Positions 57,666 to 64,000 of a stretch of 64,000 nt of DNA are shown piece by piece. The DNA is from Streptococcus pseudopneumoniae (lineage in GTDB: Bacteria > Bacillota > Bacilli > Lactobacillales > Streptococcaceae): assembly GCF_001073085.1 (NCBI RefSeq), contig NZ_JVFV01000043.1, positions 42,883 to 106,882 of the forward strand. Direction: 5' to 3'. A program made the translations under genes and the position numbers. Every line of letters begins with the position of its first letter. Position 1 is the stretch's first letter. The notes under the pieces were generated by a model. That model searched no databases. It had not been told where the DNA came from and saw only the letters and a list, made by a program, of their open reading frames with translations.

Positions 57666-58571
57666 TCAGACATCGATGTTTTTTGTCATCCAATCAGATA
57701 AGAAGTGGTAAGTATCTTGTCGCTTGATTTCGTTCAGAATTTCGTGACGAGCCTCTTCAACTACTCGGACGCTTACTTTCGAATGTGAAGCCTTTAGGAG
57801 TTTTACAAATCTTTCTATACCTTTACCATTTTCTCCCAGAGGGTCTTCTTGTCCTGAAATAACGAGAATGGGAAGTTGGGCTGGAATCTCATCGATTACT
57901 TGCTTACTAGCTACTTGATTAGAGAAGTAAAAAATGGATCTGTACATGGGAATAGTAGGGATGAATTGACAGAATGGATCCTTCAGATAAGCTTGGTTAG
58001 ATTCTTCATTTTTTGAGAGCCAATCTACGGATGTTTTAGGATTTTTAATACTACGGTTAAAACTGTCAGTGGACAGGTAGGTTAGAAGTTTACTACGGTG
58101 TTTATTCCCTTTTATAAGTCGGATGCATTCTGTTAGGATGAGAGCAAATCGAGTTAGAAACAGAGGTTGTTGACCAGTCGCCATGATAATCAAGGCATTG
58201 ATAGGTGGTTTTCGCTTAGCTACATAATAGCGACACATAAGAGAACCCATAGAATGCCCTAGAAGGACGATTGGAAGTTCTGGATAGCTTTCTTGAATAA
58301 AAGAGGTCACTCTTTCAATATCATCGATGAGTTCCTCGGGAGATTCAGGAAAGACTCCGAGTTGACTTGGATTTTGAGCAGTATAGCCGTGGCCGAGATG
58401 ATCATGGCCGATAACAGTAAAGCCTTCGTTATTCATGGCTAGAGCAAATTCTTCATATCGTTCTACGTATTCTACCATGCCATGTACAATCTGAAGAACG
58501 GCTTTTGGCTGTTCAGCTTCCCAAATGATTAAGTTATTGTTGTTTGGTTCGAGTTTAAGTCTTTTTTTCAT
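57666..58571 (-). CDS. Alpha/beta hydrolase, monoglyceride lipase/lysophospholipase-like
   Basis: A 301-residue serine hydrolase. VLQIVHGMVEYVERYEEFA is the oxyanion region, IGHDHLGHG and LLGHSMGSLMCRYY hold the nucleophile elbow Ser, ISGQEDPLGENGKGIE the Asp and EARHEILNE the His. No signal peptide is visible, so it is cytosolic. It is monocistronic, and its terminator lies back to back with that of pheT. Confidence 0.9.
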   Translation of the reverse strand: MKKRLKLEPNNNNLIIWEAEQPKAVLQIVHGMVEYVERYEEFALAMNNEGFTVIGHDHLGHGYTAQNPSQLGVFPESPEELIDDIERVTSFIQESYPELPIVLLGHSMGSLMCRYYVAKRKPPINALIIMATGQQPLFLTRFALILTECIRLIKGNKHRSKLLTYLSTDSFNRSIKNPKTSVDWLSKNEESNQAYLKDPFCQFIPTIPMYRSIFYFSNQVASKQVIDEIPAQLPILVISGQEDPLGENGKGIERFVKLLKASHSKVSVRVVEEARHEILNEIKRQDTYHFLSDWMTKNIDV

Positions 58572-58746
58572 ATCAGATTCCTTGCCGATGATAATCGATA
58601 GTCTATCAAAAATATACCATAAAATAGTACGATAAGCTAGGCAGAATGATGAAGATTAGTAGTAACAATTCAGGACTGAAAATGAACATTTGAGGACATA
58701 GCCAACGGATTTATCAAGAGATGAGTATAATAAAGTTATCACTTAA

Positions 58747-58851
58747 TACTCTTCAAAAATCAAATTCAAACCACGTCAGCTTCGTCTTGCCGTACTCAAG
58801 TACAGCCTGCGGCTCGCTTCCTAGTTTGCTCTTTGATTTTTATTGAGTATA
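58747..58851 (-). repeat. BOX element lacking boxB
   Basis: The ends TACTCTTCAAAAATCAAATT and TTTTTATTGAGTATA and the segments CAAACCACGTCAGC and CTTCCTAGTTTGCTC match BOX. At 105 bp it is an A-C unit without the central B module. In the remaining parts of this 430-bp gap I see only the promoter of the downstream ABC genes. Confidence 0.85.
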
Positions 58852-58949
58852 AAAATCTGGAGGACTAAAATGCTTGGTGATGAGCCAATAAAGTCCTTAT
58901 CCAGTAAATATCCTTCTTGAAATCAAGATTTAAAAATGTACATAAATCA

Positions 58950-58978
58950 TTGTAAAGGCTATCAAAAAGGAGTATAAT
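58950..58978 (+). promoter_or_regulatory. Promoter of the NatAB-type ABC operon
   Basis: TTGTAA, 17 bp, TATAAT; GGAGGT follows 17 bp downstream. Confidence 0.7.
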
Positions 58979-59005
58979 GAGTACAATAAATTTCGGAGGT
59001 GGATG

Positions 59006-59899
59006 ATGCTCGAAGTAAGAAATCTAGAGAAAAGTTTTGGGTCTAAGCAAGTTTTGTTTGGTGTTGACTTTCAAGCACAACCAGGGCGTATTTTGGGGCT
59101 GGTTGGGAAAAATGGAGCTGGGAAAACAACTATTTTTCACAGTATTTTGAAATTTTTAGACTATCAAGGGGAGATTGAGCTTGATGGTCAAGATATTCGT
59201 CAGGAGACTTATGCTCGCATTGGTTATCTCCCTGAAGAACGTAGTCTTATGCCTAAATTGACAGTCCTTGAACAAGTTCGTTACTTGGCGACCCTAAAAG
59301 GCATGGACACCAAGGAAATCAAAGAAAAACTCCCTCAATGGATGGAAAAACTGGAAGTCAAGGGAAAACTGACGGACAAGATTAAGAGTCTCTCAAAAGG
59401 AAATCAACAGAAAATTCAACTGATCATTACTCTGATTCATGAGCCAGACTTGATTATCCTAGATGAGCCTTTTAGTGGCTTGGATCCAGTCAATACCGAA
59501 CTTCTTAAGCGGGTTATCTTGAAAGAAAAAGAGCGTGGAGCAACCATTATCTTTTCTGACCATGTCATGACCAATGTCGAAGAACTTTGTGATGATATCC
59601 TCATGATTCGTGATGGGCGTGTCGTCTTGCATGGACCGGTTCAAGAGGTTCGCAATCAATACGGGAAAACACGACTTTTTGTTTCAAGTGAACGAAGCAA
59701 GGAAGAACTGGAGAGTCTTCCTCATGTTAAACAGGTTAGCTTGACCAAGCAAGGTAGTTGGAAGTTGATTTTAGATGATGAAAGTGCAGGTAGAGAACTC
59801 TTCCCAATCTTGACTCAAGGTCAATATATCGCGACCTTTGACCAACAAGCTCCAACAATCGATGAAATCTTTAAACTAGAATCAGGGGTGGAAGTATGA
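59006..59899 (+). CDS. ABC transporter ATP-binding protein (NatA-like)
   Basis: A 297-residue ATPase. Walker A is GLVGKNGAGKTTIFHSI, the signature is SLSKGNQQKIQLI (a divergent LSGGQ form) and Walker B is LIILDEPFSGLDP; the H-loop is IFSDHV. A C-terminal DUF4162-type domain follows from about 215. Two adjacent ATGs occur; the second is 5 bp from GGAGGT and preferred. It pairs with the ABC-2 permease that overlaps its end by 4 bp. Confidence 0.93.
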   Translation: MLEVRNLEKSFGSKQVLFGVDFQAQPGRILGLVGKNGAGKTTIFHSILKFLDYQGEIELDGQDIRQETYARIGYLPEERSLMPKLTVLEQVRYLATLKGMDTKEIKEKLPQWMEKLEVKGKLTDKIKSLSKGNQQKIQLIITLIHEPDLIILDEPFSGLDPVNTELLKRVILKEKERGATIIFSDHVMTNVEELCDDILMIRDGRVVLHGPVQEVRNQYGKTRLFVSSERSKEELESLPHVKQVSLTKQGSWKLILDDESAGRELFPILTQGQYIATFDQQAPTIDEIFKLESGVEV

Positions 59900-61095
59900 G
59901 AAATATGTGGGTTGTAATCAAAGAAACCTATCTAAGACATGTCAAGTCGTGGAGTTTCTTCTTTATGGTGATTTCGCCTTTCCTCTTTTTAGGTCTATCT
60001 GGAGGAATTGGTGTTCTCCAAGGTTCTTCCTTGGCTCAAAATAGTAAGGTAGCAGTAGTTAGTTCTGTTCCTCTTGTTACAGAAGAACTTAAATCGACCA
60101 ATGGTCTTAACTTTGACTATAAGGATGAAGCGAGTGCCCAAGAAGCCATCAAGGATGAAAAAATAAAAGGCTATCTAACCATTGACCAGGAGAACAGTAT
60201 CCTCAAGGCAGTCTATCATGGTGAAACTTCACTAGAGAGTGGCATTAAGTTAGCAGTAACCGCTAAGTTGAATGAACTCCAATCCCAACTCAACCGTTCA
60301 GAAGCAAATTTGTCTCAGGAACAGGAAAAACGCTTGGCTCAAACGGTTCAATTTACAGAACAGATTGATGAAGCCAAGGAAAATAAAAAGTTGGTTCAAA
60401 CCTTTGCGGCTGCAGGACTGGGTTTCTTCCTCTATATGATTTTGATTACTTACGCTAGTGTCACTGCTCAAGAAGTAGCCAGCGAGAAAGGAACCAAAAT
60501 CATGGAAGTGGTCTTCTCAAGCATTCGTGCTAGCCATTATTTCTACGCACGCATGATTGCCTTACTTCTAGTCATTTTGACTCATATTGGTATTTATGTC
60601 GTTGGTGGTCTTGGAGCTATCTTATTCTTTAAGGATATGCCTATCTTGGCTAATTCAGGTATTCTAAATCACTTGGGAGAGGCTTTCTCGCTTAACACCT
60701 TATTATTTATCTTAGTCAGTCTTTTCATGTATGTAGTCTTGGCAGCCTTCTTAGGTTCTATGGTTTCACGACCCGAAGACTCTGGTAAGGCCTTATCGCC
60801 TTTGATGCTTTTGATTATGGTAGGTTTCATTGGAGTAACTGTCTTAGGAACTTCTGGGGATAATTTGATCTTGAAAATCGGTTCTTACATTCCATTCGTT
60901 TCAACCTTCTTTATGCCTTTCAGAGCTATCAATGGATACGCTAATGGACTAGAAGCTTGGATTTCGCTTGCTATAACGGTTATTTTTGCAGTTACTGCAA
61001 CAGCCTTTATCGGACGCATGTATGCTAGTTTGGTCCTTCAAACGGATGATTTGGGGATCTGGAAAACCTTTAAACGAGCTCTAAGTTATCACTAA
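59896..61095 (+). CDS. ABC-2 type permease (NatB-like)
   Basis: A 399-residue membrane protein with one N-terminal helix (about 20-40), a large extracellular domain (about 45-170) and a C-terminal block of five or six helices. YASVTAQEVASEKGTKIMEVVFSSIRASHYFYARM is the hallmark ABC-2/NatB motif. With the preceding ATPase it forms an exporter, by family for sodium, a drug or a peptide; the substrate is not known. Confidence 0.92.
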   Translation: MRNMWVVIKETYLRHVKSWSFFFMVISPFLFLGLSGGIGVLQGSSLAQNSKVAVVSSVPLVTEELKSTNGLNFDYKDEASAQEAIKDEKIKGYLTIDQENSILKAVYHGETSLESGIKLAVTAKLNELQSQLNRSEANLSQEQEKRLAQTVQFTEQIDEAKENKKLVQTFAAAGLGFFLYMILITYASVTAQEVASEKGTKIMEVVFSSIRASHYFYARMIALLLVILTHIGIYVVGGLGAILFFKDMPILANSGILNHLGEAFSLNTLLFILVSLFMYVVLAAFLGSMVSRPEDSGKALSPLMLLIMVGFIGVTVLGTSGDNLILKIGSYIPFVSTFFMPFRAINGYANGLEAWISLAITVIFAVTATAFIGRMYASLVLQTDDLGIWKTFKRALSYH

Positions 61096-61098
61096 AAG

Positions 61099-61262
61099 AG
61101 GAGTCTGGGACAAAAAGATTTTGCTTTTAGGAATTCTTTATTATAAATTTTAAAAATCGATAGATTAGACAAAAAAAGCGAACAAAACAGTATTCTGAGT
61201 GTCAGATAACTCGTTTTGTTCGCTTTTTATATTTAAGGTTAGACTTTTGTCTCAGACTCTTT
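61099..61262. repeat. Nested inverted repeat, SPRITE-like element
   Basis: Outer arms GAGTCTGGGACAAAAAG and CTTTTGTCTCAGACTC pair (15 of 17) across about 160 bp, and an inner pair, AAAAAGCGAACAAAAC with GTTTTGTTCGCTTTTT, makes a strong terminator-like stem inside. Length and terminator-like structure fit the SPRITE family of pneumococcal repeats, but I cannot confirm the consensus. It directly follows the permease stop and probably terminates its operon. Confidence 0.55.
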
Positions 61263-61332
61263 TGCTTTGCGGATTCATTGCTGTCTGGTCTTCTTTACTT
61301 TATAATGAAAGAAGAATGAAAAGGAGGAGGAC

Positions 61333-61545
61333 ATGAACTATATTGATGTTGCTGAAAATGAGTGTTTATTAATCATTGTCCTTGGGATGATGCTGATCAG
61401 CCAGATGAGTGAAGATGAGGTGGAGGTGGCTTTGTCGATTGGCATCAACACCTTTGACCTAGCGGATATCTATGGCTATGGCCAGTGTGAGGTCCTGCTG
61501 GGTAAAGTTTTCAAGCGCCGTTCGAATCTTAGGAACCAGATTTAG
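61333..61545 (+). pseudogene. Aldo/keto reductase, N-terminal fragment
   Basis: The 70 codons contain ISQMSEDEVEVALSIGINTFDLADIYGYGQCEVLLGKVFKRRSNLRNQI, which follows the N-terminal third of YdhF-type aldo/keto reductases (the catalytic Asp-Tyr region FDLADIYG), then a stop. The first 25 residues are altered and the other two thirds of the enzyme are missing. It still has AAGGAGGAGG before the ATG. Confidence 0.75.
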
Positions 61546-61603
61546 TAGACCAGATTTCACTTGTATCAGTGAGCTGTTTTTTTTTATGCTTTACAGATTT
61601 TTC

Positions 61604-61632
61604 TTGACAAGTTTTTTTTGTTATGGTATTCT
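61604..61632 (+). promoter_or_regulatory. Promoter of the tetR-ABC operon
   Basis: TTGACA, 17 bp, TATTCT, with TGG before the -10 (extended form). Confidence 0.75.
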
Positions 61633-61640
61633 TTTAGGTA

Positions 61641-61666
61641 ACAAGTGTTGCGCAACAAATGTTGCG
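61641..61666 (+). promoter_or_regulatory. Probable TetR-family operator
   Basis: TGTTGCGCAACA is a perfect 12-bp palindrome (61646-61657), followed by a third half-site TGTTGCG at 61660-61666. It lies over the predicted transcript start and before the regulator gene, the usual site for autorepression. Confidence 0.7.
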
Positions 61667-61679
61667 TTAAAGGAGTATT

Positions 61680-62255
61680 ATGCCACCAAAGGTTAAATTT
61701 AGTAAAGAGGCCATGATTAGGATAGCTTTACAATTGGTTAGAGAAGAGGGAATGTCTAGTTTGACGGCTAGAGCATTAGCAGAGAAACTGGGCGCTACAC
61801 CAAGAGTCATTTTTGGGCAATTTGCTAATATGTCTGAGTTACAAGCAGAGGTTATTATTGCTGCGGAAATGGTCGTGGTGGAGTATATACGCAAGGCTTT
61901 AGAAGATGAGAAGCCTTTTCGATCTGTCGGGGTTGCTTATATCCTTTTTGCCTCAAAAGAGCCCCAACTTTTTCAATTGCTTTTCCAAAATCCTAGCAAA
62001 GATCCGATTCGTCGCTTTCAAGATTTTCTTCCCATGAAGGATCATAGTTACCAATTGGTTCTGGATTCGATTGTCGCAGACTATCCTTTGACTGTAGAGG
62101 AGGCTAGTCGCTTGTACCAGCATCTATTTATCTACTCACACGGGATGGCCTCTATGGTTGCTTCTGGTATTTATCAATTCAGCATGGAAGAAGTAATTGG
62201 ATTACTGACAGAGGTTTGTCAATCGCTCATCAAAGAAATGGTAGGAAAGAAATGA
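61680..62255 (+). CDS. TetR/AcrR family transcriptional regulator
   Basis: A 191-residue regulator. The N-terminal helix-turn-helix is MIRIALQLVREEGMSSLTARALAEKLGATPRVIFGQFANMSEL; the C-terminal helical domain, ligand-binding by family, follows. AAAGGAG precedes the ATG. It overlaps the ABC ATPase gene by 4 bp and probably represses this operon through the TGTTGCGCAACA palindrome. Confidence 0.92.
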   Translation: MPPKVKFSKEAMIRIALQLVREEGMSSLTARALAEKLGATPRVIFGQFANMSELQAEVIIAAEMVVVEYIRKALEDEKPFRSVGVAYILFASKEPQLFQLLFQNPSKDPIRRFQDFLPMKDHSYQLVLDSIVADYPLTVEEASRLYQHLFIYSHGMASMVASGIYQFSMEEVIGLLTEVCQSLIKEMVGKK

Positions 62256-62932
62256 TTCAACTAGAAAATGTTCACAAAAGTTACGGCCAGACTAAGGTCT
62301 TAAAAGGGATTGATTTGCAGATTCAAGACCAGGATGATGTAGTTATCCTAGGTCCTTCTGGATCAGGCAAGTCAACTCTCTTAAACGTATTGTCAGGATT
62401 AGAGAAGGTAGACGAGGGGCATATCCTCATTCAAGCACAAGATTTATCACAACTCACGGATGCTCAATTGACAGCCTTTAGACGTGAGAAGATTGCCTTT
62501 ATTTTCCAGCAGTATTATCTATTGCCGAATATAACGGTCAGACAGAATGTAAAGATGGGAGCTGACCTGGCAGACAATCATGATTTTTTGCAGATTATCG
62601 AGGATTTGGGACTTGGCGATAAGCTGGACAAGTATCCGAGTGAATTGTCAGGTGGGGAACAACAGAGAGTCTCCATTGCTCGGGCCTTGGCCAAAAAGCC
62701 AGAGATTCTTTTCTTAGATGAGCCGACGGGAGCCCTGGATGAAGAAACGGGGCGCAAGATTCTCGACTATATCTGGAAGTTAAAGAAAAAGCTTGGTTTT
62801 ACCCTCATCATGGTGACGCACAACCAAAATATTGCGGATATGGCCAGAACCATCATTCGTGTCAATAGCGGCAATATCACCGAAGTTGTGACCAATGATC
62901 AGCCTCAGACTGCCTATGAGATTGGATGGTAA
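62252..62932 (+). CDS. ABC transporter ATP-binding protein (MacB/LolD-type)
   Basis: A 226-residue ATPase. [21 protein letters not shown] is Walker [17 protein letters not shown] the Q-loop, [19 protein letters not shown] the signature, [12 protein letters not shown]alker B and MVTHNQ the H-loop. The start [13 protein letters not shown] overlaps the regulator stop. Its partner is the FtsX-domain permease that follows. Confidence 0.95.
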   Translation: MIQLENVHKSYGQTKVLKGIDLQIQDQDDVVILGPSGSGKSTLLNVLSGLEKVDEGHILIQAQDLSQLTDAQLTAFRREKIAFIFQQYYLLPNITVRQNVKMGADLADNHDFLQIIEDLGLGDKLDKYPSELSGGEQQRVSIARALAKKPEILFLDEPTGALDEETGRKILDYIWKLKKKLGFTLIMVTHNQNIADMARTIIRVNSGNITEVVTNDQPQTAYEIGW

Positions 62933-62935
62933 GCC

Positions 62936-64000
62936 ATGTTTTCAGTAAAAGATATTCGAAAATTAGTTGTCGTCAGTATTATTGGGGCCTGTGCCGTATT
63001 TGTGGCCAATCTCTTCTTGAATTTTTACCTGGATATCGAGCAGTTGGAGATTTCTAAAACCAATCCGATGATTCAGACCTACTATGATGCCCAGGTTTCG
63101 CTTTCCTGGATGGTGGCCATGGTCAGTGGGGTTGTCTTGTCCTTAACATCGATCCTTCTCATGTGTTTTTATATCAAACAATTTGTCGATGACCACAAGG
63201 AACAATTAGGAATTTTAAAGGCCTTGGGTTATAGCAATGGCCAGTTGGCTAAACGATTTTGGGCTTTTGGACTAAGTTTTGGAGTTGGAGCGCTTCTTGG
63301 CTATTTAGCTTCCTTTCTCATGATGGGACATTTTTATGACTTTCGCAATGAGAGGGGGATTTTGCCAGAAATTACCATTCATTTTCACTGGCAGCTCTTG
63401 GTCGCTTTAGTGATACTGCCAACGACTTTCTTTATGGTTCTTGCAATTGGCTATGCTAGAAGACAACTACAAACTCCGGCCCTTCGCCTATTGAAAAAAT
63501 CCCCAACACCGATTAAGGTCAAAAGGAAAAAAAGTGCTCCTAAGAAAGAAAAATCCTTCCTAAAAGAGCTGTCTTCGTCGCTGATTTGGGGGAGAAAATC
63601 GATCCTGTTTTTTGTGGTCTTTGGCTCCATGTGTTTCGCGGCCATGGTTCAATTGTCCTTTGGCCTAAGGGACTACACAGATGACATCATCCAAACCATG
63701 ATGATCATGATTGGCTTGATCCTTTCTTTCTCTATTCTCTTTTTGTCATTGGGGATTGTCGTCTCAGAAAGTCGCGAAACCTTGGCTCTTATGAAGGCTT
63801 TTGGCTACACAGATCGTGAATGCCAAGGTCATATCCTATCTCCCTATCGTTTCTGGGCCTATCTAGGATTTGTTCTTGGGACGGCTTATCAGTACAGTAT
63901 CATGGAAATCTTGATCGGTGTGATCAAAGATACGGTTCCTGAAAAGATTGAGCATCACTTTGATGGGAATGTTTGCTTCTGGACTTTGATCGGTTTTGCT
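62936..64000 (+). CDS. FtsX-like (MacB-type) ABC permease, 5' part
   Basis: The first 355 codons of a permease that is still open at the window end. It starts MFSVKDIRKLVVVSIIGACAVF, 3 bp after the ATPase gene. An N-terminal helix is followed by helices near 60-82, 102-124 and 142-165. The segment DHKEQLGILKALGYSNGQLAKRFW and its second copy SRETLALMKAFGYTDRECQGHIL are the two FtsX-type coupling motifs, so the protein has duplicated FtsX domains. With its ATPase it is probably an antimicrobial-peptide or lipid exporter under the TetR regulator (inference). Confidence 0.88.
   Translation, partial: MFSVKDIRKLVVVSIIGACAVFVANLFLNFYLDIEQLEISKTNPMIQTYYDAQVSLSWMVAMVSGVVLSLTSILLMCFYIKQFVDDHKEQLGILKALGYSNGQLAKRFWAFGLSFGVGALLGYLASFLMMGHFYDFRNERGILPEITIHFHWQLLVALVILPTTFFMVLAIGYARRQLQTPALRLLKKSPTPIKVKRKKSAPKKEKSFLKELSSSLIWGRKSILFFVVFGSMCFAAMVQLSFGLRDYTDDIIQTMMIMIGLILSFSILFLSLGIVVSESRETLALMKAFGYTDRECQGHILSPYRFWAYLGFVLGTAYQYSIMEILIGVIKDTVPEKIEHHFDGNVCFWTLIGFA

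Overview
The window comes from a low-GC Gram-positive coccus of the Streptococcus mitis group, most likely S. mitis or S. oralis or a near relative. The evidence is the gene order aliA, ponA(pbp1A)-recU, ypsA, gpsB, rnpB, rlmL-like, mapZ, gnd, ritR, choline-binding protein, mvaK1-mvaD-mvaK2-fni and liaFSR, which I recall from pneumococcus, plus a choline-binding protein and pneumococcal-type interspersed repeats (three BOX elements and one 107-bp RUP). Against S. pneumoniae itself is the complete type II-A CRISPR-Cas system, which that species normally lacks. This assignment rests on recalled synteny and families, not on a search.

Layout. 1-8.5 kb: end of an oligopeptide-binding lipoprotein, then cell-wall and division genes (PBP1A, RecU, GpsB, MapZ) around RNase P RNA. 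8.5-18.2 kb: 6-phosphogluconate dehydrogenase, the orphan redox regulator RitR, a choline-binding protein, the mevalonate operon and the LiaFSR cell-envelope stress system. 18.4-29 kb: trigger factor, RecD2, signal peptidase I, RNase HIII, ZapA, CvpA, MutS2 and a glycine-riboswitch-controlled sodium:amino-acid symporter. 29-33.3 kb: an accessory stretch with an MFS exporter, an AhpD-like protein, an acyl-CoA dehydrogenase-like protein and a TDT-family transporter. 33.4-42.1 kb: the CRISPR-Cas locus. 42.1-43.8 kb: an XRE regulator with three small membrane proteins. 44-57.5 kb: housekeeping genes (phosphoesterase, nitroreductase, PepV, BrnQ, M42 peptidase, HIT, LdcB, T-box-controlled PheS/PheT) with several decayed genes. 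57.6-64 kb: a lipase-like hydrolase and two ABC export systems, the second under a TetR-type regulator and running off the window end.

The CRISPR locus is the most interesting region. cas9-cas1-cas2-csn2 lie on the minus strand with overlapping ends. A leader with its own extended -10 promoter follows, then 25 identical 36-bp repeats with 24 spacers. tracrRNA is divergent from cas9 on the plus strand. Five things stand out. (i) The degenerate terminal repeat lies 534 bp beyond the last perfect repeat, and the gap holds two small unknown ORFs. (ii) Upstream of tracrRNA there is a promoter, an 11-nt tract and a repeat-like segment that can pair with the anti-repeat, the plan of a long-form tracrRNA (natural single guide). 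(iii) tracrRNA appears to carry an extra 3' terminator hairpin. (iv) Cas9 has Asn1341 where SpCas9 has the PAM-reading Arg1333, although its repeat looks like the S. thermophilus CRISPR3 repeat. (v) A two-spacer block is present twice.

Decay is also visible: a DUF1307 lipoprotein gene that lost its lipobox through a deletion, a substrate-binding-protein tail with an in-frame stop, and an aldo/keto reductase N-terminal stub.
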